Below, in pieces: positions 1 to 8,544 of a stretch of DNA of 12,368 bases. This DNA comes from Phoronis ovalis (Eukaryota > Phoronida > Phoronidae), in assembly GCA_028565635.1 (NCBI GenBank), contig JAOXYB010045737.1:1-12368 (forward strand). The letters run 5' to 3'. Within the stretch, counting starts at the first letter, position 1, and each line of letters begins with the position of its first letter. Below the pieces are notes generated by a model. The model made no database searches and had not been told where the DNA came from. It saw nothing but the letters and a program-made list of their open reading frames with translations. A program made the translations under genes and the position numbers.

Positions 1-97
1 TCCACCCTAAGTGTTGGCTTACTTTCTCAGTCATTTCTTGAAAGTATTGGTGCTGATGAAGTTCTGGTGCCTATTGTATCATGGAATGCTACATCTG
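1..97 (+). CDS. MORC exon 1 of window (end of GHKL ATPase domain)
   Basis: Read from base 1 in frame 1, this encodes [14 protein letters not shown] followed by a VPIVSWN segment and ends ACA TCT G, phase 1. The SVGLLSQ block is the conserved last part of the MORC ATPase domain. The exon start is outside the window. The frame stays open to a TAA at 163-165, but after base 97 the residues no longer resemble MORC. The end is set by the U12-type donor ATATCCTT at 98. Confidence 0.9.
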
Positions 98-3000
98 ATA
101 TCCTTTTTCCACTTCTTGCATTGTTTAAAGGGAAACATACATCACGTAAAAGAAAGCAGTAATGTTCCATTATTAGCTTAAAGTTACTAGTTTTAACCAA
201 TTGCTTTTAATAATTACCATAATTTAGCTTTGTTATCTCACTACTCAGTGTAATATTGTAACAAGTTTTAGCCTAAATACTATATGTTCTGTTGGACGAG
301 TCTGTTTTGCATAAGGATACAACTGATTTTCCCATCCAGCACACTAGTAACGTATTGTCTTCCTCTTCGCGGAAATTCTGTTTAGTCACAAATAAAGATA
401 ATCATATGTCTCATATATACCTCTCTCGATTTTTCGTGCTGGTGGAATTAGAATCTAGTGAGAAATACATAGAAAAATGGGTGACTTTCTAAGCTTGGTA
501 ATCCCCTCAATTTTAAATAAAAAGTGACATTTCAAATTGTGAATTCTCTCACTGTATGTGAAATTATATCCACTTTCAAGTAGAGATGTCCCCATGGCTA
601 CCAAGGGGCCTGACGAAAAGGAAAAGAGAAAGAAAGCTAGAACTATATTCGGCTATGCATGGCTGTAATTGGCAATCTAATGCCAAATTCAGAAGGTATT
701 CTAAAATCTGCGCTTATTCCTTAACAAGCTCACAGTGTCCTGTAATAGTTGAGGACACCAAAGAAAGCTTACATGGAATCATCAAATGTGAATATTCACT
801 GTATCATACTGAGGAAGAATTGCTGAAAGAATTTGAAGCCATAAGTGGCCCTTCAGGAACTAAAATTATCATATATAATCTGAAAAGGTAAACAACCTGA
901 TAGGTTTAATTATGTATATTATTTTACATCTGGAGATACACTGAGGTGTGCGTCTATTTCAGTCTTTTTCGTTTTAGCAATTTTAAAAATAATAAGATGG
1001 ACAGTCATCAATGTAATACTACTTTAAAAAGTTTAGGAAATAGTTTTAGCGACAAAAAAAATCAGCAACCAGTTCATGAATTAAATAAAAAAAAAGTTCG
1101 TGCAATTTCATTCGGACGTTTTAAAATATACCCTTCCCACCGATTTTACGGTAGACACCGCTTTGTTTTGATATTAATGTTAATGTCTCATCTGACCACA
1201 CATAGCGCTGTTTGGCGAGTGTCGTGTGCAAAATGATACGGAGCAAACGAAATACTGAAAGCTCATTTGCCAATTATTATAAATCTCACGTTGCTGTCTG
1301 CTTTTATCACTAAGCATTTTGCCATTTAAAATTAGACAAAGGTAAGTACTAAATGACGGGCATTGCTACCCAAGGAACCCGACAAGCGGGGAAACGTCCG
1401 TCATCTCAGTAATACGGTGATCTTGCAAAAACAATTTCACACAACCAGACGAGAGCATTAATTTAAGTCATCGATTCCTTTGCTCTAGTCGGCTCTACTA
1501 CATTTGCCAAGATTTAGAAGGCGAATTTTCTTGTGCAACAAACCTGTACGTTGCGTTATTACTGGCGTCAAATTCAGAGGGACCATGGGCATGGGCAGCA
1601 GTTTCTCAAAAAGATGATTTGTACAAGATCGCCACACGAGAGGTGATGTCGCAATTTGGTATCAATATAATAAAATAACATGCGCTCATTATCCTTCCTA
1701 CATTTACACATTGCCCACCAAAATAAATGATCAGTGTTCTCTATAAGATAGGGTATACATGTTCCAGGACCAATTATATTATTTAAGCATGCTGCTTTCT
1801 AAAGCTTAGACCTTGGAAGATCAGATGTCTGTTACTATACTGTGGTCGAGATGGTGGAGAAACTGACTTGGCACTGAAAAAAAACTTTAAAACTGTTTTC
1901 CCTATCTGTGCTGGATGCACCGGAGAAGGCTATGTTCCTTGCTGTATGAGCGGGTCCATGTCGATAGTCCGAAGGTTCGTTGGTCCGAAGGTTCATTGGT
2001 CCAAAGGTTCATTGGTCCGAAACACCTATTATAGGGAATGTCGTGGGGCTCTAACGAACCTGTAATATCTTGATATATCCCGGAATTAATACTTTAAAAA
2101 GGTTCCCCATGCGCACATTTAACGATTCCCTCGTTTACTGCTACTACAATTCTATTGTTTCTATTATTTGTTGCTTCTTTTTCATAGAAATAATTAACGC
2201 ATAATGAGTCATATACGTGTTATAATGTTTCTGTTTCCTTTTGAGGTCCTGTACGGGTATTCTGAATATCACGTACGTTCTTCTCTTTTAGAAACAGAAT
2301 AGTTGATATTAAATGATAACGTACCAGAAAGAGCTCTCACAGCACATAGTGATTGTAATCTTTTTTATTTATTTTCATCTGTTACGTACGTCCAAGTTCT
2401 TTTTCATGCAACATAAATGAGTATTCAGGTTTCTAACTCGTTTTGTTTATAACCATGTTTTTTTCTTTTGGAATGAGTAATTTAATGACATTAAAAAATG
2501 ATTTTCTGTTGTTTTATCCCAGGGGAGGGACCGGCAATATAAATGTGGGTACGCATGTTCCAACAAATTTCGCGATAAAGAATTTTTTCGTGCCGCCGGC
2601 GCACAACACTCTTACGACCTGTTTTTGCCCAAAATCACGAAAAGAGATTTTTTTGTAGGTTTAACACTGTTAGGTTCGTCGTTTAGCTCGCGATCTGCCA
2701 TCATGTCAGCGGGATGAAAGCATCTTGTGGGTGTGTACATCAAAAGTAGGAACCGACATCGGTAAAACACTAACACTGAGTTTTTGGGAAAAAAAACGAA
2801 CAAACATTTATTCCCATGTTTATTTATAGCATGCCTGTAGCATAGTTGATATCTAGGGATTGGGGATTTCGATGGAGGTATACGACGCAGATTTAATAAT
2901 GCTATTAAATGGATATATATTATAATTGAACTAATTAATGTATAACATGTGACATATATAGAGTCTCTCCTCTAGTGACTTCCATTTAACAAGTTCTTTG

Positions 3001-6000
3001 TATTTGTTTCTCCTTCATCTTATCACAGGGTATATTCATTCCATAAACTACCATATCATGATGTACTTAAAAACGGCTCTGAAAATGCTTCCACTATTTG
3101 GCAATATTAAACAATCTTAGTAGAATACATCCTTCTGGATGACAACTTGTAACTGCAGTATATATATATATATATACATCAGAAATCTAGCTCTACAGCA
3201 GACAAAGTACTTTCTTGATGCAAGTCTTGGTTGGGAGTGTTTGAAAACTCCCTAGTCAGGCTATTTATACTAGAACTTATTTACATATAATTACAACAGA
3301 ACAAAAGAACTGGTTTATGTATAGTTGTTGGGAATCCATATACCATTCAATACAACCCATATGTATAGTGGTTGTGAACCTATATACCATTCAATACAAC
3401 AATGCCGACTATTTACATTCAAGGAGTGGGTGAAAGTCTGCTATGCAAGACGTGCGAGAGTGAATTCGCTATACGATAAAAAAAATATAATTTAATTTCG
3501 CTACAGTATGTAAATATACATGTGTACTAATAATACTAACTTTAACTTTATATCCAGACAATTTTAGATGACGCCAAAACGAAATTGCGGCTCTGAGTTT
3601 AAGCAAAATACAGGAGCTGTAGAAACGCGGTATTTCCCTTTCATCCCCGGGTGGGTACTGTCATTAAAAGTCACTATATATATATGTGCCGCCGAATAGG
3701 CCCCCATTTTTCAGCTCCTGGATTTACCACGGTATGTTTTTCACGCTTTTCAAAGCCTTATTTACCACGGTATCTTTTTTGGTTGGATATTTATTATAGG
3801 GTATATTTTCAAAAAATATTCATTTACCACAGGGTATATTTCCTGGAAAACTCAAATTTTCGTAAATTTTTCCGTATTTACCCACGATATATAATTTACA
3901 AGTGAATTTTACACAGGGTATCTATTTCGGGAGAGTTATTTACCATTACGACAGGGTATATTTTTCATTTTTTTTTTCATTTACCACAGGGTATATTTTT
4001 GGTAATCTTTATTTACCACAGGGTCAGGGTTTTTTATCCTGGGCCGCACACCCGTACCAACGTTTCTGCCAAGAAACCCTTGGCTTTCATGCCACCCTTG
4101 CCTTTGTCTTATGCCAGAATATTAATTCCTTGTCGGTTATTTGCTCTATGTTTATCGTGGTTTGCAATCCGGGGCTTTCAACACGGGTTTAAAAAGGCCG
4201 CCGCTTTTACAGCGCGATCTGGCGGATTATGCCATGCGGTTCATGTCTATTGCTGATTTTTGCGATAGGTTGGAGGATTTATTGAATCTTATTTTGAGGG
4301 AAAGTGAAAGTTGCAAGGTAGTGCGATCGGTGAACTTTCGGACCAATGAACTTTCGGACCAATGAACCTTCGGACTAATGAACCTTCAGACTAATGAACC
4401 TTCAGACCAATAAACCTTCGGACCAATAAACCTTTGGACTATCGAGCTGACCCCGTATGAGCTATGCCATGGATGTGGAAAGTTTTAAATCCATGAACAT
4501 TTGCACTGTATGACTATTACAGAATGTAGTTTTTGTTTTGTAATAGAAGACTAAAACATTAGAGTAGTGGACACTGAATAGTTTTATTGAACGTGAGTTA
4601 TTAAGTAAAATAAGACTATAAAAACATTAAAGCATTTTCTTTCTGGGAAGATCTTTGTCTCTGCCAGCTCAGATCCTGTGAAATGAAGACTTTATTTCTT
4701 TTCAAGGACTTTAATTGTTTCTTTTTGTGAAAATATTTGTGTCTGCCATCCCAGATCCTGTAAAATAAAGATATTTGGAATTTTAATTAGAAAAATATTA
4801 CTGGTGAAAAGGGTACATGCATATCATTTAATATCACATAGAACCAAGGCCTCGTACCACGGTTGAAAAAGGTAAAAAAAAAAAATCCCTACCTAATATT
4901 TTTCAGCCTGTTCCCTGAGACGCACATTTTTTTAAATCTAAATGTGAAATAATACACTATTACACTTGGATTTGTTACTGTTTTGGTTGACTGATAAGCT
5001 CTTTCTGGATGATATGCTAACCCTTAAAAGGGCTGCTGAGTTTTCAAGAAATATATTACTATTTACCAATTATATTTTCCCATTTTTTAAACACTTTTGC
5101 TTGTAAAATGAACTTCAGATCACTATATTTAGCAGGTATTTCCATACCAAGAACGGCTGGAGGTGATTTACGCTTTCTGCCATTTACTTTTTTAAAATGC
5201 GGCATGTATGGTTGTTTTCTGTTGATTTTATGCTGATGTTTTATTACAGGGGAAAAGATGGTATGTTTGAATTGGATTTTGATAGTAAGCCTGATGATAT
5301 TATCAACCCAGAACACCAGGAACTTGATAGTAACTCAGAAAACTACAGACCTGTACAGAATTATCAGCCGGAGTATAAACGTTCATTAAGGGTTAGTAAT
5401 ACAGCAGTAACAAAATTTAACTGTAATATCTAACTTGGTTACATAGTTCATATATTGTTAATAAAAACTGACTTTTTAATGCTAGAAATAATGCCGTATT
5501 GTGTAAGCGATGAATTAAACTTGTACAAACCTTATAGTGTATGTGACCCATGAGTATGTATGACATACATTTGATGTTAATGTGTATACAATTTTAACTG
5601 TAACCATCAAGCTATATGTTATAATTGCAGGAATATAGCAGCATTCTTTTTCTGAAGCCAAAGATGAAAATTTTTCTTAGAGGGAAAAAAGTTAAAACCA
5701 AATACATGACTAAGAGTTTAAGTCAGACAGAGAAAGACAAATATCAACCACGTCACCTTGTATCCTTTTGGAACTTGAGAAGATTAAATAATCATCACCT
5801 AGTTCATTCTTTCTAAGAAACATTGTTTCTGAGAAAATTATCATACTGACCTAAGAGGTAATGATGCACTATAGTTGTACCTTATTTTTGCGTTAACGAC
5901 GTATTTTAGATGTCTTTAAAATATCAGTACTAGGATGAGTATCAGATTTGCTGATTAATTTTGTTCATATGTACATAATTATATAGAAAAATTCTCTTAA

Positions 6001-7578
6001 TATGTACATATATAGAAAAATTCTCTTAATATGTACGTATATACCAGTCCTTAATTTTGTTATCAGAAAAAACCCGTAGAAATCACATTTGGGTTTAACT
6101 CATCCGAACAAGATTATGGTATGCTGTTATATCACAGAAATAGGTTGATAAAGGCCTACACAAGATTAGGGCTACAGAAAAAGGTATGCTAGGCTTAATA
6201 ATAATACTTCTCTGTCACAATTAGAAATAAAGCTCACTTTCAATTGTCGTTTCATCTCCTATCAAAAAGATAACAGATCTGACCATCTTCATTCTTCTAG
6301 GTGCAGTCTTCTTATACACATGAAACATCAAGGTGATTAATTCATTTCTGATTGCGACATAATATGATAATAATATTATTATTGTTTTCATTAATATGTA
6401 ATGCATTACCAATTTGATGCATTTATTCAATCAGGTATGTTTAAAGCAGTGAAACTTGTTATTTTAGTGGTGTTGTGAACAACCAGTCACACAATGTAAT
6501 GGATGCAGACAACAGTTGTGAACTCCTACACAACTGGAAATAAGACTATTCCCTCAAACTTACATAATGAAATATGCATGTGTCATGTTCAGTATGTTTA
6601 ATATTAACTTAAATAACATAGAAATCAATCATTAAACTGTGGATATAAAGTAATATCAACTCATTTCTCTGGATGTGATATTTAAAAATTGCTTGCCTTC
6701 TCTTGCTGTCCATGATTGTCAGATTCATGGCAGCTGAATCCATGTTCTGCATAACACATATTTACAATGATTTAAATACCAATTAATGGATTTAACTGTA
6801 ATTTCTTTCAGAATACTGGTGAAGGGATAGGTGTTGTTGGTGTTGCAGAAGTGGATTTTCTTCACCCTACACACATAAAACAAGACTTTATAAACGATGA
6901 CAGATACAAGTATATATATCTAGCATTTTATGTATTCTATGAATTTTGATCCCGGCACCTGACACCATTTTACACTGCAGGATTTACAAGTAAAATGTAT
7001 CTGGTTGACTTGCTGTAAATATTTGGGTTTCCACTGTTAGTTGCAAATAATTCATTTCTTTTGTAGTGCTACCATGAATGCTTTGGCAATAAAACTTAAC
7101 GATTACTGGACAGTAAAAAAACCTAGTGATGCTCCCAAGCCCGGCAGCTCTTCACATGTTAGGCAAGTTGGGTATTGGCTTATGGCTTAGAATTTTTCTG
7201 TGTTTATACACAAATCTTTCCTAAACATTGCTTTCACTTTTTTTTTAAAACTTTAGTGCTAAATTTTAAACAAAACATGTATTTTCACTAGGCTACAATG
7301 AGGCTAGACCTTGATTTTGAACTAATACAAGCCAAAAGTTAATGTAAGCTTTTCACTGTAAAATTCTTGTAAGCAAACTTTCAGATGTAAGTATATTAGC
7401 TGTATTTGTTTTTCAGCTAATATTATCTGCTCAAATCATGTATATCTAATTTCAGAAAACCTGATTGGACATGGGTTCAGTGTGACCAATGTGATAAATG
7501 GAGACGTATGCCCGAAGATTTTGACAGGCAGCTTCCTGAAAAGTGGTATTGTTATTTGAACCCGGATACTATGTTCAA
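1..7578 (+). CDS. MORC3/MORC4-like ATPase with CW zinc finger, eight internal exons (partial at both ends)
   Basis: MORC proteins are nuclear GHKL ATPases that dimerise on ATP binding, act on chromatin, and in the MORC3/4 branch read H3K4 methylation through a CW finger. The joined exons (1-97, 734-887, 5250-5391, 5631-5759, 6067-6183, 6812-6909, 7067-7171, 7456-7578) give 321 codons plus 2 bases with all phases matching. In order they show the end of the ATPase domain ([12 protein letters not shown]), the S5-like transducer region ([46 protein letters not shown]) and a CW finger ([19 protein letters not shown]). The N-terminal ATP-binding motifs, fourth CW cysteine and C-terminal coiled coil lie outside the window. 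Motif wording is closer to MORC3/4 than MORC1/2; which of the two cannot be settled here. Family assignment is by recognition, not by a search. Confidence 0.95.
98..733 (+). other. Intron 1: U12-type AT-AC intron
   Basis: The intron opens with ATATCCTTTTT, the U12-type AT-AC donor consensus, directly after TCT G. At 717-725 there is a perfect TTCCTTAAC branch site, 9-10 bases before an AC at 732-733. Splicing 97 to 734 joins G to AG in phase, giving a Glu codon, and yields a 24-residue stretch of exactly the length I expect at this place in MORC4. There is no polypyrimidine tract, as usual for this class. The interior (about 170-700) shows no gene or repeat. Confidence 0.9.
717..725 (+). promoter_or_regulatory. 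U12-type branch site of intron 1
   Basis: TTCCTTAAC matches the minor-spliceosome branch consensus at every base. The likely branch adenosines are 723/724, with the AC acceptor ending at 733. The short distance to the acceptor is typical of U12 introns. Confidence 0.88.
734..887 (+). CDS. MORC exon 2 (start of S5-like region)
   Basis: Encodes (E)[17 protein letters not shown]..., then an acidic helix with [10 protein letters not shown] and [10 protein letters not shown]. This matches the MORC3/4 pattern of a 'SLxAIL...LLAxFDAIxGxxGTxxxIWN' segment. It begins with AG to complete the Glu codon left by exon 1. It ends AA AAG at 887 before the donor GTAAAC, phase 2. The frame is also open leftward into intron 1 to 586, but those residues do not resemble MORC. 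Confidence 0.92.
1353..1404. other. GC-rich nested stem-loop, function unknown
   Basis: ATGACGG (1353-1359) pairs with CCGTCAT (1398-1404), a perfect 7-bp outer stem. Inside it CCCG (1378-1381) and CGGG (1387-1390) form a second stem with an ACAAG loop. It stands out from the AT-rich intron. It could be a remnant of a structured RNA or transposon end. No A/B-box pair or tRNA cloverleaf is visible. Confidence 0.3.
1787..1951 (+). pseudogene. Left half of a transposon-split cysteine-rich reading frame
   Basis: After a TAA at 1784 the frame is open for 55 codons to the transposon edge. It includes ILE-ARG-CYS and [17 protein letters not shown] followed by two further cysteines (CC), giving a CxxCxGEG pattern. 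When one 8-bp target copy is discounted, the frame runs straight on at 4463 for 16 more codons to a TGA at 4511-4513. Composition looks protein-like, but I do not recognise the family. It may be a relic of an older mobile element or a lost exon. Coding status is inference; frame continuity is seen directly. Confidence 0.3.
1944..1951. repeat. Left 8-bp target site duplication GTATGAGC
   Basis: GTATGAGC here and at 4455-4462 is identical and sits immediately outside the inverted ends of the 2.5-kb element. Confidence 0.85.
1965..2021 (+). repeat. Left 16-bp tandem array (about 3.5 units)
   Basis: Units start at 1965, 1981 and 1997, with a partial at 2013; consensus TGGTCCGAAGGTTCAT. It is the inverted partner of the array at 4331-4442. 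Repeated subterminal units of this kind are candidate transposase-binding sites (inference). Confidence 0.9.
3018..3040 (+). repeat. Outlying copy of the ACAGGGTATATT motif
   Basis: TATCACAGGGTATATTCATT is close to the repeated motif of the array at 3723-4031 but lies about 700 bases upstream inside the same element. Confidence 0.5.
3158..3177. repeat. TA microsatellite
   Basis: An uninterrupted run of alternating T and A inside the transposon. Ordinary simple repeat. Confidence 0.9.
3316..3403 (+). repeat. Tandem duplication of a 44-bp unit
   Basis: Two copies (3316-3359, 3360-3403) begin TATGTATAG and share TATACCATTCAATACAAC at their ends. A handful of differences show the duplication is not recent. 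It lies inside the 2.5-kb element. Confidence 0.85.
3723..4031 (+). repeat. Irregularly spaced array of a TTTACCACAGGGTATATTTT-like motif
   Basis: About nine related copies start near 3723, 3761, 3791, 3823, 3877, 3907, 3938, 3980 and 4011, at intervals of 30-54 bases. The best copies (3823, 3980) read TTTACCACAGGGTATATT. Between copies the sequence is unrelated T-rich filler, so this is less a classic minisatellite than a repeated site, or a heavily decayed satellite. It lies inside the element, towards its right end. Confidence 0.8.
4331..4442 (-). repeat. Right 16-bp tandem array (seven units)
   Basis: Units begin at 4331, 4347, 4363, 4379, 4395, 4411 and 4427; plus-strand consensus TGAACCTTCGGACCAA. 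This is the reverse complement of the left array. Unit differences are mostly transitions (CGGACC, CGGACT, CAGACC). The arm is twice as long as the left one, as expected if unit number changes by slippage. Confidence 0.92.
4455..4462. repeat. Right 8-bp target site duplication GTATGAGC
   Basis: Identical to 1944-1951 and directly next to the right end CCCC of the element. Confidence 0.85.
4463..4513 (+). pseudogene. Right half of the transposon-split reading frame
   Basis: Sixteen codons starting TAT GCC ATG GAT, then TGA at 4511-4513. The frame is that of 1787-1951 once one target copy is removed. Identity unknown. Confidence 0.28.
4637..4791 (+). repeat. Diverged tandem duplication, about 82 bp
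   Basis: Two units sharing TTTGTSTCTGCCA, then CAGATCCTGT and AAATRAAGA, with a period of 82 (CAGATCCTG recurs at 4670 and 4752). Diverged, in intron 2 outside the transposon. Confidence 0.75.
5250..5391 (+). CDS. MORC exon 3
   Basis: Starts G after TTATTACAG and encodes (R)[17 protein letters not shown], then an acidic linker, ending EYKRSLR. The ELDFD and SLR segments match the MORC3/4 region between the ATPase lid and the S5-like domain. Ends AGG at 5391 before donor GTTAGT, phase 0. Confidence 0.93.
5392..5630 (+). other. Intron 3 (239 bp, U2-type)
   Basis: GTTAGT donor, TAATTGCAG acceptor, phase 0. AT-rich, nothing else seen. Confidence 0.88.
5631..5759 (+). CDS. MORC exon 4 (S5-like domain core)
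   Basis: Forty-three whole codons beginning [18 protein letters not shown], then [11 protein letters not shown] and KDKYQPRHL. The LKPxMxIxLRGxKVxT block is a hallmark of the MORC S5-like domain. The frame stays open past the exon to 5816, but after 5759 similarity stops. The boundary is fixed by the U12-type donor GTATCCTTTTG, and the join gives the family spacing of 14 residues from YQP to ITF. Confidence 0.93.
5760..6066 (+). other. Intron 4: U12-type GT-AG intron
   Basis: Donor GTATCCTTTT matches the U12 consensus (RTATCCTTT). Near the 3' end GTCCTTAAT (6047-6055) matches the U12 branch site at most positions, and the acceptor TTATCAG ends 12-13 bases after the branch adenosines. Phase 0 join. 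A perfect 29-bp tandem duplication lies just upstream of the branch site. Confidence 0.87.
5982..6036 (+). repeat. 29-bp tandem duplication inside the U12 intron
   Basis: TATAGAAAAATTCTCTTAAT recurs with a period of 29 bases, followed both times by ATGTAC. The copies are identical over at least 26 bases, so the duplication looks recent. Confidence 0.9.
6067..6183 (+). CDS. MORC exon 5 (S5-like domain)
   Basis: Thirty-nine codons: [13 protein letters not shown], then [19 protein letters not shown] and LQKK. ITFGF and [10 protein letters not shown] are near-invariant MORC3/4 segments. Ends AAG at 6183 before GTATGC, phase 0. Confidence 0.95.
6184..6811 (+). other. Intron 5 (628 bp, U2-type)
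   Basis: GTATGC donor, TTTCTTTCAG acceptor with a normal polypyrimidine tract, phase 0. No gene or clear repeat inside. Confidence 0.88.
6812..6909 (+). CDS. MORC exon 6
   Basis: Encodes [20 protein letters not shown] and [12 protein letters not shown] plus two bases. GVVGV..xxFLxPTHxKQDF is the conserved end of the MORC S5-like domain. Ends AA at 6909 before GTATAT, phase 2. Confidence 0.95.
7067..7171 (+). CDS. MORC exon 7 (linker to CW domain)
   Basis: Begins T after TTTTGTAG, completing an Asn codon, then [14 protein letters not shown] and a Ser/Pro/Lys-rich linker ending HVRQVG. NALAxKLNxYW is conserved in MORC3/4. The donor is the G at 7172 (GTATTG), phase 2. The alternative donor GTTGGG at 7167 would break the frame to exon 8. 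Confidence 0.9.
7456..7578 (+). CDS. MORC exon 8 (CW-type zinc finger, first three cysteines)
   Basis: Encodes [19 protein letters not shown], then a loop, then [15 protein letters not shown]. The two tryptophans of WVQC and DKWR are the expected methyl-lysine cage residues, and three of the four zinc cysteines are present. The exon ends AA at 7578 before GTAAGA, phase 2, as in other MORC genes just before the fourth cysteine. The next exon was not found in the remaining 4.8 kb. Confidence 0.95.
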
Positions 7579-8536
7579 GTAAGATTAATTGATAAAAGTT
7601 GGTTATAACTGAAGTGCTTTTTATGCTCATCTCTCAAAGTGGAATGGGCATATAGTCGTCATGTATATGTCGTTGTTGTCCGTAACACTTTTTCTTGCAA
7701 TAACAGCTTCAGTTTCATTTTCGACATAGTGTTAATACGGGTCAAAGTGCATGTTGGTTGTACTGTCGTTGATTAATTCCAGTTGTGCTGACTGATGCGA
7801 TGAAACTTATATTGCATTTCAATAGCCTTGAATGCAATTTTCATCAAAACATTCTTCAATGATAGCTTCGAAGGTTCTGTTATCAACACCGAATTATTGT
7901 TCACCAGCAGAGGAACCATACGTGAAATTTTTGACACACAGAATTGGCACCAAATTCTTCGACCACAGCAGAAATCTCACACATAGGTACCCTTTTTGCT
8001 TCAGAGTTTTATGTCTCAAAGTGCTCCAAATAAAATATAGTTCTCAAATATTTGCAAATTTCACATCTCAAATATCTCTTACTTCGTACCCAATTAATTT
8101 CTGCTCCCACAGAAAGAGTCCAAGGAACAAAATAACTACCAACATCCTGATCATGCATTATCCTGACAATCATGAGAATAAATCAATCTGTTAAATAGCA
8201 GCTCACCATAACATTGACTCTGGGCCCATAGAGGGAGAATCCGCATCCATAGAGAGAGACTCCTGCAAGCAAATGCTATTTTTTTTCTCTGGTGTTTATG
8301 TTTGCTCCTCATGTTGGAGGAAGTATTGACTGGCCAATTCAAAGATGGATTCACAAAGTTTTCATTTTAGGATGACCTTGAGAAGTGGGGCCAAATGCCG
8401 ATATGAATCTTCAACAGTTGTGGCGTGCATAACACTTACTTGTCTCGCATTGACCGACTCAATTTTTATCTGATCAGCATAGGCTAAATACTGATCAAAG
8501 GGTTGGTTATAACTTTCACCTAGATCGCTTCCAAGA

Positions 8537-8544
8537 GGACCCAC
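8537..8544. repeat. Left target site duplication of the MITE
   Basis: GGACCCAC here against GGACCAAC at 8925-8932, 7 of 8 identical. Confidence 0.8.

Larger units (their letters stand above)
1952..4454. mobile_element. 2.5-kb non-autonomous DNA transposon with tandem-repeat inverted ends
   Basis: The ends are inverted copies: left GGGTCCATGTCGATAGTCC, right (complement) GGGGTCAGCTCGATAGTCC, sharing the TCGATAGTCC core. Each continues inward as 16-bp units with the core GTCCGAAGGTTCATTG. The left arm has about 3.5 units (1965-2021), the right arm seven (4331-4442). A perfect 8-bp target duplication flanks the element. An 8-bp duplication occurs in hAT, P and KDZ-type transposons, but the ends lack the hAT CAGGG, so I leave the superfamily open. 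No transposase is recognisable inside, so it was presumably mobilised in trans. It sits in intron 2 of the MORC gene and interrupts a short cysteine-rich frame. Confidence 0.85.
888..5249 (+). other. Intron 2, 4.36 kb, transposon-filled
   Basis: Donor GTAAAC at 888, acceptor TTATTACAG ending at 5249. These are ordinary U2-type sites, and the phase 2 join completes an Arg codon. Bases 888-1786 hold no gene, apart from a GC-richer patch around 1353-1640. A 2.5-kb DNA transposon occupies 1952-4454, and a degenerate 82-bp duplication lies at 4637-4791. The remainder (4792-5249) is plain AT-rich sequence. Confidence 0.9.

Noticed and set aside
98-165. Extension of exon 1 to the TAA at 163
   Set aside because: Residues after base 97 do not resemble MORC, and the U12 donor at 98 explains the boundary.
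586-733. Coding reading of the 5' part of the long frame ending at 891
   Set aside because: Only the part from 734 matches MORC. The upstream part is intron 1 and contains its branch site.
2612-2803. Minus-strand frame in the transposon with [12 protein letters not shown]
   Set aside because: A plausible start context and a possible GTAAGA donor, but it is too short, with no family match and no partner exon.
3611-3719. CAGGAGCTG / CAGCTCCTG inverted pair about 100 bases apart
   Set aside because: Nine bases at this distance is weak, and no flanking pairing was seen.
3651-4192. Overlapping short frames rich in Tyr, Phe and Ile
   Set aside because: They are translations of the TTTACCACAGGGTATATT array; the periodicity explains them.
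5059-5316. Minus-strand frame overlapping exon 3
   Set aside because: Shadow of the MORC exon, whose plus-strand reading is supported by family motifs.
7832-8194. 120-codon plus-strand frame in intron 8
   Set aside because: No recognisable motif, biased AT-rich composition, no splice or start support.
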